Positions 50,701 to 60,410 of a DNA stretch of 64,000 nucleotides are shown piece by piece. The notes under the pieces are model-generated. The model worked only from the letters and a program-made list of their open reading frames with translations, made no database searches and was not told the origin of the DNA. Position numbers and translations under genes: made by a program. Source of the DNA: Stercorarius parasiticus (lineage: Eukaryota > Chordata > Aves > Charadriiformes > Stercorariidae); contig VWZL01003426.1 of assembly GCA_013396915.1 (NCBI GenBank), positions 197,253 through 261,252 of the forward strand, in the 5' to 3' direction. Positions within the stretch are counted from its first letter, which is position 1. Each line of letters opens with the position of its first letter.

Positions 50701-53700
50701 AGCTTTTTTGCAACTTTTATTTAAATTTAAGAGCCATTAATTTTTGCATGAGTACCTTATATATTAGTGTGCTGATTAACTTGGTCTCAAATATATATCC
50801 CAGAGGAATCCAGTTCAGAAATCGTAGCAAAGTTTCCAAAGTTGCATGAACTAAGGGAGCGTTTTGGGAGTTTTCCTGTAAATGACCATTAGTGTTTATG
50901 ATATTGTTAGGCGTGATGGGGGAGTTTTTAAAAATATCAGTAAAGAAATAAGACTTACCATCACAAACTGACACAGTTGAAATATCTGAGAGAATTCATT
51001 GCACATGCTGTAAAAGAAATTAAAAATTAATCACTTCCACAGTCCATGAAACATCCTATCTACTTCAATCAACATGTCTACGCTCACAGAACAGGTCCAA
51101 AAGACCTTTTTCCATGGAGGCACTCACAAGCCACCTGTCTTTTACCAATTTTCATGGTAATAATGCATATTCTGAAGTAGCTTAAAGTCTGTGCCTGCAA
51201 ATTCTGGCTTGGAAATGCAAGCAATGCTGAATGTTTTGTTAAAAGGGTAAGACCATCAGTCAACAGATGCTACTTGCAGTAAGGTAGAAATATCCGCATG
51301 TCCAAAGTTTGGTATCACTCAGCAGTATCGCTTTAAAGAAAAATCAGTAACCACTCAGCCTTAGAAATAAAATTAAACAGCTGTAGGTGCTCACTCAAAA
51401 CCTTAAAGTGAGAGCAACTACTTAGCAGCAAGCACAAAGTCTACCCTATTTATTAAGATTTAAATATATATACTTGCCTGTCTTTCAAATGTTTAGCTTT
51501 TACTTGAGTAATCTGGCCACTGGAAAAATCAAACACTTCTTCACTCAATAGTTTAAGGATCACCATGTTATTCTGACAAAGGCTTTCACTAGTCCTGCTT
51601 GCTCCCACAATATCACTTATAAAAGTTGGCCAGTGCTTTGGCCATTCCTGTTTCAGTATCTGAAAAGTGAAGCATCGATATGTTAGACACATATGCAAAG
51701 CCAAACACTTTATTACAAGATTTAAAACTTTATGAATTCTAGCTTACCTGAACAAGAATCATATTCAGTTTCCCAATATACACTTTCTCTTTCTGGAGAA
51801 GAGAAGAGGAGAGGAGTCAAGTAATGCATAATATTCCCTTCCCCCTTCCGCCCCTGAAAAGAATTCACTTACTTCTACACATGTTGGGTCAGATGAGGTC
51901 TTGATAATTAGGCCGACAACATATTTTTTAATACCTGCAGAAGAGTTAGGAATTTATTTTCAACTATGCCAGATATCATGAGTACAGTAATAAATATTTC
52001 TGAATTCAGATTCTTCACACGTTTTTAAAAAGAAACACCTCTAAGGAACATATATGCACATGTCAGTGAGCATCCCTCTTCACTTGTGTGCTGTATTGGA
52101 AAAAAAATCCACCTTTGGATCAATTCTGCAAGAGGGTATTTCAAATGTACAAAAGGGCTTTACACTTAAGGTATTTCAATTAAACAAAAGGAAAATGGAC
52201 TAAGGATTAGAGTGTACATGTAGTAGTTTGCACCAGATCAATCTATCAGCTTCCTAAAGGCTGCAAGAACTTGGGAGGAAGCCTGCATTCGCAGCACCGC
52301 ACAAAACTACATTAGGCTGAGGACAGAAAGCCAGCATCCAGCACTGTCCAGATCCCGACACATATCGCAATAGGAACTTAAAAATGCTGCTGTAGAGCTC
52401 CCTCAGTAAAATTTATTTCTACCCAATATGATTTTCAGATCATACCTAACAACCTGAAGTTGGCAAATATACTCTTACTGCCTCAGTCAAATGTTTACAA
52501 TGGCAAGACAAAAGATACAAGAGTGTCCTCCATCTTCTTTGACCAATGCTTTTTTATTAATAAAAAGTGAACTCCCAAGAATAAGTAGAACTTTCCAAGC
52601 ACAACTCAAATTTAGCTAGAACTGCAAGTTCAAGTTAGCTAGAACTGCACGGAGAGCTTCGGTACATCACCTTTCACCTTCACTGTATGTAAAAGTTTAG
52701 CAATGCTCCAGTTTACCTAGGTGATCCATTTTAAACACAGGAATTCTTAAGCACAGCATTTAAAAGTAAAAGCACCATGCAGAGCTTAGAAAGGTTTCCC
52801 TGCACAATCTTAAAAGAACAAAACTTAAACCTTTATTCACCACTATAGTACAATGCACTTGGATTTGGACAACTGTGCTTTTATGGCACACATGGATACT
52901 GTGGATTACAAAACTCTTAATAAATTCTGGTTTATTGCTTTTGCATTTTTTGCTTGAATTGTCAACTGGGGGCACAGGGCTGTATTTAAATCACTCGTTT
53001 TGTTGTGTTTCTTCTACAAATGTTTTTAAATTGCTTGAGAGTTTTCAGCTCCACCACATAGTACCCTCAGCTCCCTCCTCACCGTTAACCTACCAGTGAC
53101 TGAAGACATGGAAACAATGGCTTTCCAAGTGACTTTTCATCACAATATACATATATAAAACCATTCTGCACAAAAACATCTGACTCCGGATCATCTGTGC
53201 ATGTCTTTTCTTGGAGTCACGAACTAGATGAACATTACTAATAGTTCTACTTCAACAGAGCTTTGACAAGATGATCGATCTGAGCACACCGCGAATTAAA
53301 CACTTTCAAACCAGGCAAGCGTTTTCTTGTCATAGTGAAGTTTTACAATAGGCATATGTTTTGCTCTTCAACTTTATGAACCTCAAATCTGGTTTCAACC
53401 CTTTTTTCAACAAGAGTCAACTGACTCATGCAGACAAAACACATACGTTGAAAATTTTAGGAAAAGTCACTACCCAGAAGAACACCTTAAGTTGAAGACA
53501 TTTTGTTTCCCCCTAACCACTATTCTAAATTTTAAAACGTTTCTAAGATTTCATCAGAATTAGACTTTTTTTTGCATTTCGGGCCTGAGCAACAGGATTA
53601 AAAGAAACATTTTGGTAATTGCATTCTCATGAAATCTGGAAACTAGGTCTAGACTTCGAGACATTAGATCCCTACTAGACAGGAGCTGTTCTACGGGTAG

Positions 53701-56700
53701 TTTCAGTTACAAATGAAACTATTTGTCATTACCAACTGGGATCAATCCACACTACTCCAAAAGAATGGTCACTAGCAAAATAATTATCACTGTCAGTCAC
53801 GGGGTAACAGTTATTACCAAGCACTAGCTTTACATCATAGGCATGTCCTAGTATTTTAAAGCTAAAACCCACATGCTTTGCTGAAGCATTACAGTAATTC
53901 AACAAATGAGATAGGAAAGCCCTCAAAATAGTATGGAAATAGGTTTGCAGTGCCAGAAACTAAACTATTGTAACTGTCTGCCAAACCAATAAGGGAAGCC
54001 TACTGATGCAACTCTGCATTTCAAGAAGGAATCAGAAAGCGAGTGTTGTTCTTAGACTTCCGACTGCAAAGCTGCATATTTTCCATCTTGCTGCATCAGT
54101 AGTATTATGCTTTTCAGTTATAACTTGAATGATATGCCACCAGCCATCTGGCCTTGAGATCAGCAGATGAAAACAGTTGCTCAAGTCCAAAGCTTCTCCC
54201 CAAAAAAAAAGAAATAATAATGGTGACCACAGCTCAAAAGGACAACCTGAAAAGTTTGCTAGTCTTCACTGGTCTTCTAAGGTCTTCCATCCAGTGAACA
54301 AAGTCATATTCTTAATCCCTTAAAAGTATCAGTGATCTAATCCTCTAATGCTTTTTTGGGCTTAAATGGCATTTTTTAACCCTTTTTTTTTTTTAACTGA
54401 AGTATTGTGGTTTCTGTTCCACATTGAATAGCTCATTTCTTTATCATTCCATAGGAAAGATAATTCTCAGTAGAACAAAGATATTTCAACTTCATACTCT
54501 GACAAAAACCAACACATAAGCTAGTTACCATTTTTCAGCAGAGCATGGCCAAGAAACTGGTCAAGGGTAGCAGTCCACTAGATTTGCTAAAATCAGTGTG
54601 TTTTGAGAAGTTAAGAGGAAGTGTTATTTTAAGGAGACAGGTACAAGACGTGCACACGCCACACAGCCACTGCCTAAAAGGTCTCCTTCAATCCACAGAA
54701 GCATCTGAATAAGTCTTGAAGATGGCAACAACGCAACTGTCAAGTTCAGGCCCTTCATTGAGACAAAGAGGGAGAGAGACATGTTCCTGGAAAACAGACC
54801 TTCCAATAAAAGAGAATTACGTCTGACATTACAACTACACTGATCTCCTGACAACCTGCCACCAAAGGGAGCAGATTCTGTTTTCCATTCCAAAACTGTC
54901 ATTGACACAGCACTGACATCCTAGCACCTGCTCAAGAACTCATTCAGAGGCTCAATTAGTGGGAAAATCGAGTTACGAAAAAAGTGCAATAGTTTTAAAA
55001 TAGTTTTGAAACTATCTCCTGCCAGCTTAGCTCCCTGAACCAGTTCACTAAAGGGCCAGAGAAGCACCAGTACTGGCTCAAAGACATCAAAAAGTGCACA
55101 GTGAGGAACACCTTTACCCACAGCAGTTAAGTAGTAGATCAACCAAGCTCCCACATCAAACTATGTTCTAATTCTCAGAAAGGCTGGACATCCTCACTGT
55201 CAGAAGGCCTGGACTAGCGCCACTGTTAGCTGTTAGCACTGTAAGCAAAGTACAAAAAGTACTTTTGTCCAAACTACAAAAAAAATGAAGCCTAGAACAA
55301 GGACATTAATTTAAGGCCTTTTAGAAAGTTTCTGGATGAGCATTAGATATTATAGTCCTTATGTGAAAGTTGCTCCCCTATAGATAGGCAAACATACAAT
55401 AAAACTGAAACACTTTCTGGAGGGAAAAGTTATTTTCACAGGTGACCCAAGCCCTGCAATGGTTAGAGCTGGACTGGGACAGTGAGGAACATCCCATTAT
55501 CCAGCATTAGTAAATTCTGCAGTCTAAACTTGGAAAGTCTGAAATATCCTACAGTTTGACCTTCAGATGCACTTTTAGAAGCAAATACATCTCATCTAGG
55601 CTGGGTAACCTGAGTTCCGAGGAGTTCCTATGGTGAGCGAATACTCAGCAGCAGTGAGTACACACCTGTAGACAAAACCACTTCTTGTACTTAAGACATA
55701 CAAGCACATCCTTTTATGCAGTTACAAAGCACAAACATTTAACAAGCATTGAAAGTTACCGTAACTGGTGTTGCAGATGCGAGCTTACACTAGTACACTA
55801 AAATTAACAAATTCTCTGCTTATATTAAAGAATAAGATGCATAAGTGAAGCAAGTGGACAATGTAACTCAGCAAATTCACGTTATTTTGCAACCAAAATT
55901 AGAATTTCAAATCCTAAAGCTGAATTGTCCCCTCCAGGGATGTCTGTATGCATACATGCTTATACTAAACTGTTTAAGTAGCCCCAAAACATGGTCAAAA
56001 TACCATCTTATTTTTAGTCTTAAGAAACAATGCTATCCTATATTGTCCCACAAACCACCTTTCTCCATTAGAGGTGAACTCGATCAATCAATTATCTATT
56101 TGCTTTTCAGCAGAACAAGAAAAGCTAATTCACGAAAACTCTTGAGAAGGGCATAAAGCTTGTCTTCCCCCAACACACACAGAAGTGCCATGCAGCTCAT
56201 TCCCCCTTCAGTACACAGAGAATCAAAAAACATCTCTTCGTGAAGCAGGTCAGAAATTTCCATTAAAATGTCTAATCACTCCACAGAAAAATCTCTTCCA
56301 CAGCGGCTTCCACAGCATCATAAGCTTTAGTATTTAACTCCAGGACCTTCCTTTAAGCCACTAACTGCATCTCTCTGAACACTTCACTTTTTTTCCCCTC
56401 CATTTCAAGATGAGAAAAGTTGTACAGGCAATTCAGATTTCATAATGAAGAAGTGCTTATCCATTCCAACTCAAACCACTCCAGACAAGCTCGCTCCGTT
56501 CACAAGAACATTATTTCATTTCACATTGCAGGATTAATGAAATGTATCACTGAATTGAAAAACCAAGAAGCCTTTTTTTCTAGGCAGGTTTTCACACTGT
56601 AAGAGAAAATCCTATTGAGACCATAGCACTTCAATCAAATGACATCCTTTATAAGCATCACTAAACAATCAGCTCTACAGATATCGGAGTTTAAAGCAGA

Positions 56701-59700
56701 TTAGCATCACCTTAGTAAACTGAGAATTTTTACTTCAGAATGATAGTACAATACTCTGGAAATAAGCCAAGTTCACCACCATATGGCATGTTCTGGAATA
56801 TGCCACCCACTCGCCTTTCACTAAAGCAGCCTCAGTAACGTTTGAATGAAAACCACATCACATCATTTGTATACGTGTAAGAGCAATCCAAAGCATTCTC
56901 TTAAAGACTAAATAAATTATAAAGAGCAAGTCCAGCCCATTGCTATGGTCTACTGCTAAACATCTGAAGGCTGAACGTGCAGTGCAGGCCAGGCATCTCA
57001 TTTAACTCAAATTGACCAGTTCTGTCTTCCACAAATACCACTTTTGTCTAGATAACCAAGTCAGCAACTGGTTCAAGCTCCCAACTCCAAAAGCAAAGAA
57101 AAAAAATTCAAGAACAAGAAAAAGCAGAGTAATCACATAAGTATTTTAGAAATGTAAATTGTTTTGCCCAAATCCTGGTTTAGAATTATGGGCATATATG
57201 GATGAACTTTCCCAAACTGCTTACAATCCTCAACCTTCAAAACCCAGGACAACTGAGGAACAGAAAAGCTTTTAACAAGTTAAAAGGTACCAGGGCCAGA
57301 AGAGCTCAAGACTAAAAGCTATTTTAAAATAATACAAGAAAACTTAATAATGGAGTTTCAAGTCCAAAGAACGCATGTGAAGAAAACATATTTTCCAACT
57401 TGCATTTGGAATTCCAGGCTGGAAGCTAAAGCCTATCAGCATTCAAGCAGAAGTGATGACACACTGGCTAACCTCAAGGCCCAACAAGTCACCCTGATCT
57501 ACAACTAGAGGTATACCTAGCGGAGGAAAAGAGAAAAATACTTAAAAAAAGGTTACAGTTCAGTCTCTGATTAATGACATCATTTTATTTCTCCAAGAAT
57601 TTTCAGGCAAGTTGTTTCAAAAAACTTCCATTCACTGACAGCTCAATTGAGGTCTGCTCTTAACTTCAAGTCTTAAGCGCTGCTATTGCTACAAAGGGAA
57701 AACAGTATTTTCTCATAAATGCATTTAGCTTCATCGCAACCAAAAGTAAGATTTGTCAGCTGTATTTACTACGCAAATCAAATCAGACCTGTTAAGTTTC
57801 ATGAAGTAAGATGTAAGATAAAATTAACTTATTTATAACCTGCATGGATTGCTTTTTTACTAAGCATTACTTTGTTAGATTGAGTTTCAGTTTCCTGCGC
57901 CCATATTTTACTAGTTATACTTCAAACAGGAAAATCCTGTCAGCTAAAGGAATGACTGGAGTCAGAATCAAGGAAACCTCAATTTAACCAGTCTTCTTAT
58001 CTCCCAGGTAATCAAACCGTCTGACTGAGCTCTGGAGCAGGTCCTTTGTACCAGCCAGCATCATCAGCCAAAAAAATCTTAAAAAAAACCACCACAGACC
58101 AGATGAAACTGGATTCGAGATAAAACATTGATTCTCCCTCCTACACCATCGAGGCCAAGATGGATCAAATGCTACAGTATGCTAAATATATTTGGTTCCT
58201 CTTCTACTGCTGTACAGGAGAAACCAGACAAATAAAAGCCAACAAACTCAATTCCCCTAAAATGTTAGGACAAAAGTCAATTTCACAGTTTTAGTTTGGC
58301 ACTGTGAAAGGGGAAGTATTTTTAAAGGTTGAACTAAAGACACATTTGTTCAGATGAATTTTTTTTTTCCCTCTGTAATCTTCAGAAGAAGTACGTAAGT
58401 CAGGAAAAATAAGAGTATAATACTTGAAGTTGATTGAACAACTACAGACAGTAACTGTATTTTGCATTGTAATGTATTGAGCTCTGGTCATTGCACCTTC
58501 TCAGACAACAGGAACCAGTTAAACAGTACTACCGTGCCTGCAAACAGTCAAGAAACAAAAATCTAAACCACTAACTCAAATATATCAGTTCCACAATTCA
58601 TTTAAGCCATGCAACCAGTATTATCTTGGCATCTCGAGACCAGATGAGATAACGATCCAAAGGACAGCCAGCATCCTCATCCTACCACCACTAGTTCTGA
58701 TCTATTCTGTACATTAAGAGCATGTCTTTTTAAGACTTAGAATTACTGGATTATGTTCTGTATTTGGCACTTGTTCATTTCCAAACTATCAAGGAAGTCT
58801 ACCTCTGTGACATCTCTTATTCTGCTACACCTCACTTGACCAGCAGGCAGTGGCAAGCTGAGTAACTGCTTCAAACTACTGACTCCTTTCTTCCTGCTCT
58901 GCTCCCACAGCCAAAAACTTTAGAACAACTCCCAAATGCTGAAACGAAGCGCCCATAGTCAGGAATGTAACAAGATATGAGTAAACTGAGATTAGCTATT
59001 AAAGGCACGCAGGAGACTTAACTTGAGGATGCTCCCTTAGTTTCTCAAATGGACATAGTTGTGTTTGAGCCTTAGTTGAAGCTGTTCCCTAAAAGCCTGC
59101 AAATCTGTTTCCTACAGCAGAATGAACATGAAACCACAATTCCACTTTCAAGAAGAGCTACACTTTATCTGTCAACCTGTAGTTGGAAGAAGTGGGGGGA
59201 AAGGTGAGAAGAATAACCACAAAGATGTGGAAGTCTCCCTCTACATGTTTTCATTGACATTTACAGTTACATTTTAATCAATACAGTTTCAGAACCTAAG
59301 CACTAGCAGAAAAAACTTAAAGCATATCTTAGCATTGCTAATAAAAGCACACAGCACAACACGGAAATTTGGAGTAACTTTAATGAGTTCCAAAACCAGC
59401 TTTTAGTAAACAGTATAGAACGGTGACAATGTTCAATGTCAAGAATTTAAAGTAGTTGTACTTAATATTTTGAAGTCCAAGTTATCATGACTTGTCAGAA
59501 AGCTACGTGAACAAGCACTAATCCTGTCCCATAGAGGTACCTCCATCTACAATAGCTAGCATCTAAAATTCAACATACACTGCAAGCTATAAGGGAGGGA
59601 GGGAGGAAAAAAAAGAAAAAAAAACCCAAACCACAGCATTTATTTTAAACTTCCAGATTCCTTGCAATGACAGAAGTTTGGGGTTTGCCCTACACTGCAC

Positions 59701-60410
59701 TTCCAGTTACAGCAATCCAACTTCATACGCGCTTACAGGAATTGAAAGCAGACTTTATAGTATCTCACTTGCCTAAAAGAATGAATGACCATTAATAGGT
59801 AAGACTATGCTTTTACTTAGTGTTTGTATTTTTAAATAAAAGCCACATAAATCTACACGTGCTACCAGACGGATGACAGTCTACCAGAGAAAGGAGAGTG
59901 TACTGGTGGGGCTGCGTACACAGCCCAGACAGGCAGCAGAGAGCCTCTTGTGCCAAGTAGAGAGAACCAAAACCTACCCTACCTCAAAGCCAGGAGCTAA
60001 CTTCAGAAGCTGCCTAGGGTTAGACCTCTTCAGGTAAGTTTGGCCATTAAGTCAGTACAACACTTAAGTAATGGATTTTTCAAAACTATCAGTCACACCT
60101 TTTACCTTCCCATGACATTTACAGGATTTCAGGTGCCCACCATCCCACTGAGATCATTACCACAAAAAGGGAAACACACGGTTCCATTATCCAGATAAGC
60201 ACAGATGGTCTTACTACATGATAAAAAGTTACTAGCCTAGTTGTATTTGAAGCTGAAAATTACTTACACAGGGACTGACAGCCTAAGTATCAGTTAATAC
60301 ACAAAGTTAAGAGGAAAAGACAAAAATTCCTCCCTACCTTCACATTGGTTCCTTGGAAGGATCTTCCATCTTGTTTTTATCACATTTTCCAAGATTTGCA
60401 GCCCATAATA
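35577..60410 (-). CDS. XPO1: XPO1 gene model: 22 coding exons, codons 77-1071 (5' end outside)
   Basis: Exportin 1 (CRM1) is the main nuclear export receptor. With RanGTP it binds leucine-rich export signals and carries proteins, ribosomal subunits and some RNAs through the nuclear pore. The protein is a ring of about 21 HEAT repeats. The 22 exons here sum to 2988 bp, exactly 995 codons plus stop, with every junction in frame. Adding the 76 N-terminal residues missing beyond 64000 gives 1071, the usual vertebrate length. If the gene has 25 exons as in human, these are exons 4-25. The start codon, promoter and first part of the CRIME (importin-beta-like) domain are outside. Similarity to the mammalian protein is near-complete. 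One intron uses a GC donor. Confidence 0.98.
36459..36555 (-). CDS. XPO1: XPO1 exon (residues 991-1023)
   Basis: A 97-bp exon between TGTTAG and GTATGTTT. It completes Asp991 and reads [20 protein letters not shown] and on to FLVQIK, in HEAT repeats 20-21. Confidence 0.97.
36635..36794 (-). CDS. XPO1: XPO1 exon (residues 938-991)
   Basis: A 160-bp exon between CTGTTCAG and GTAAGTG. It completes Gly938 and reads [20 protein letters not shown] and on to [12 protein letters not shown] plus two bases of Asp991. It is part of the final HEAT repeats. Confidence 0.97.
36916..37050 (-). CDS. XPO1: XPO1 exon (residues 893-938)
   Basis: A 135-bp exon between TATTCCAG and GTAAG. It completes Gly893 and reads [20 protein letters not shown] and on to [10 protein letters not shown], ending one base into Gly938. 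A Tyr replaces the Phe I recall in mammals at LQILYTLL. Confidence 0.97.
37691..37859 (-). CDS. XPO1: XPO1 exon (residues 837-893)
   Basis: A 169-bp exon between CTTTCTAG and GTAAATGG. It reads [20 protein letters not shown] and on to [10 protein letters not shown], plus one base of Gly893. A poly-G run with an N lies only 13 bp before its acceptor on the transcript strand (37872-37887), but the acceptor itself is intact. Confidence 0.97.
37872..37887. repeat. G homopolymer with one undetermined base
   Basis: Fifteen G followed by a single N at 37887, in the intron just upstream of an XPO1 acceptor. The lone N suggests a sequencing or joining problem. The true tract length is uncertain. Confidence 0.85.
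38815..39009 (-). CDS. XPO1: XPO1 exon (residues 772-836)
   Basis: A 195-bp phase-0 exon between CATTTAG and GTATTT. It reads [20 protein letters not shown] and on to [10 protein letters not shown]. It is a HEAT-repeat exon in the C-terminal half, with no anomaly. Confidence 0.97.
39421..39527 (-). CDS. XPO1: XPO1 exon (residues 736-771)
   Basis: A 107-bp exon between CTTTTCAG and GTAAG. It completes Gly736 and reads [20 protein letters not shown] and on to [10 protein letters not shown]. Confidence 0.97.
40868..41051 (-). CDS. XPO1: XPO1 exon (residues 675-736)
   Basis: A 184-bp exon between TTTTTTAACAG-type flank and GTAAGAAA. It reads [20 protein letters not shown] and on to [11 protein letters not shown] plus one base of Gly736. 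It is a central HEAT-repeat exon. Confidence 0.97.
41975..42109 (-). CDS. XPO1: XPO1 exon (residues 630-674)
   Basis: A 135-bp phase-0 exon between CCAATCAG and GTAAG. It reads [20 protein letters not shown] and on to [10 protein letters not shown]. The residue after DQ is Ser where human has Thr as I recall. Confidence 0.97.
42890..43053 (-). CDS. XPO1: XPO1 exon (residues 575-629)
   Basis: A 164-bp exon between AATTTAG and GTATGTTT. It completes Glu575 and reads [20 protein letters not shown] and on to [11 protein letters not shown]. It contains the end of the cargo groove and following HEAT repeats. Confidence 0.97.
43127..43150. repeat. T homopolymer (24 bp) in an XPO1 intron
   Basis: Uninterrupted T run on the plus strand (A run in the transcript), close after the donor of the Cys528 exon. 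A run of A this near a donor does not disturb the visible GT signal. Its length is likely polymorphic. Confidence 0.85.
43186..43342 (-). CDS. XPO1: XPO1 exon with Cys528 and Glu571 (residues 523-575)
   Basis: A 157-bp exon between GTTGCAG and GTAATG, reading [20 protein letters not shown] and on to [10 protein letters not shown]. It forms the NES-binding groove of HEAT 11-12. Cys528, the residue attacked by leptomycin B and by selinexor-type drugs, is the TGC codon at 43325-43327. Glu571, a hotspot altered in human lymphoid cancers, is the GAA codon at 43196-43198. Both are intact. A 24-T run lies 35 bp beyond the donor. Confidence 0.98.
44168..44349 (-). CDS. XPO1: XPO1 exon (residues 462-522)
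   Basis: A 182-bp exon between ACTTTCAG-type flank and GTATCATGG. It reads from [20 protein letters not shown] through [20 protein letters not shown] to LVTVIK. It leads into the groove-forming HEAT 11-12 helices. The cysteine here is Cys498, not the drug-reactive one. Confidence 0.97.
45226..45364 (-). CDS. XPO1: XPO1 exon with the acidic HEAT-9 loop (residues 416-462)
   Basis: A 139-bp exon between ACACGCAG and GTAAGTG. It reads [20 protein letters not shown] followed by [20 protein letters not shown] and NMRETL, ending in the first base of Val462. This is the regulatory loop of HEAT 9 (about residues 423-448), which clamps RanGTP and, without Ran, helps keep the cargo groove closed. Its acidic character is fully kept. 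Confidence 0.97.
45994..46191 (-). CDS. XPO1: XPO1 exon (residues 350-415)
   Basis: A 198-bp phase-0 exon between CTTTTCCAG and GTAATCC. It reads [20 protein letters not shown] and on to [12 protein letters not shown]. The serine-rich linker ([18 protein letters not shown]) before HEAT 9 is included. The end reads LPVLSK where I recall LPMLFK in mammals, a small lineage difference. Confidence 0.97.
46192..48792 (-). other. XPO1 intron (2.6 kb)
   Basis: Intron between the exons for residues 297-349 and 350-415. It contains two GC-richer patches (46.48-46.75 and 47.70-47.93 kb) that carry open frames on both strands; I could not assign them to a repeat family or gene. Otherwise AT-rich. Confidence 0.8.
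48793..48951 (-). CDS. XPO1: XPO1 exon (residues 297-349)
   Basis: A 159-bp phase-0 exon between TTTATTAG and GTAAG. It reads [20 protein letters not shown] and on to LNLRETLME. One residue appears to differ from human (a Gly in KEHGQLIE). It contributes to HEAT repeats around the RanGTP-binding arch. Confidence 0.97.
50530..50658 (-). CDS. XPO1: XPO1 exon (residues 254-296)
   Basis: A 129-bp phase-0 exon between CTCAATAG and GTAATG. It reads [20 protein letters not shown] and on to [10 protein letters not shown]. It is a HEAT-repeat exon with no visible anomaly. Confidence 0.97.
50756..50875 (-). CDS. XPO1: XPO1 exon (residues 214-253)
   Basis: A 120-bp phase-0 exon (acceptor TTTACAG, donor GTACTC), reading [20 protein letters not shown] and on to KLISTLIYK. 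It is a HEAT-repeat pair identical to the mammalian protein as far as I recall. Skipping would remove 40 residues in frame. Confidence 0.97.
50959..51007 (-). CDS. XPO1: XPO1 exon (residues 197-213)
   Basis: A 49-bp exon between TTTTACAG and GTAAGT, encoding the last base of Ser197 and [16 protein letters not shown]. It is the partner of the GC-AG intron on its 3' side. Confidence 0.96.
51478..51659 (-). CDS. XPO1: XPO1 exon with GC splice donor (residues 137-197)
   Basis: A 182-bp exon after a CTTTTCAG acceptor, reading [20 protein letters not shown] and on to QVKAKHLKD, plus two bases of Ser197. The donor is AG|GCAAGT and not GT. The known frame (HLKDSMCNEF) fixes the junction, so the GC donor is real and of the strong GC-AG type with matching flanks. 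It encodes early HEAT repeats. Confidence 0.96.
51748..51792 (-). CDS. XPO1: XPO1 small exon (residues 122-136)
   Basis: A 45-bp exon, 15 codons in phase 0 at both ends ([15 protein letters not shown]), between CTCCAG and GTAAG. Its skipping would keep the frame but remove a HEAT helix. It is only 80 bp from the exon before it and 88 bp from the one after, so this part of the gene is compact. Confidence 0.97.
51873..51934 (-). CDS. XPO1: XPO1 exon (residues 101-121)
   Basis: A 62-bp exon between ACCTGCAG-type flank (acceptor TGCAG) and donor GTAAGT. It completes Gly101 and encodes [20 protein letters not shown]. It closes the CRIME region and forms an early HEAT helix. Confidence 0.97.
51935..60337 (-). 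other. Large XPO1 intron (8.4 kb)
   Basis: The longest XPO1 intron in the window, AT-rich, with no clear mobile element. GC-richer patches near 54.6-55.2 kb carry short open frames (54624-54908, 54921-55154) without recognisable domains. No snoRNA or microRNA could be identified by eye. Confidence 0.85.
60338..60410 (-). CDS. XPO1: XPO1 exon (residues 77-101)
   Basis: A 73-bp exon between an AATTTCAG acceptor and a GTAGGGAGG donor. It reads [20 protein letters not shown] and then NQCE, ending one base into Gly101. This is part of the CRIME domain that contacts RanGTP. It is the first XPO1 exon visible; an 8.4-kb intron separates it from the next one. The preceding exons (residues 1-76) were looked for up to 64000 and not found. 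Confidence 0.97.

Noticed and set aside
54624..55154. Two adjoining minus-strand open frames in the large XPO1 intron
   Set aside because: No known protein resemblance, no splice sites that fit XPO1, and the spliced XPO1 frame is complete without them.
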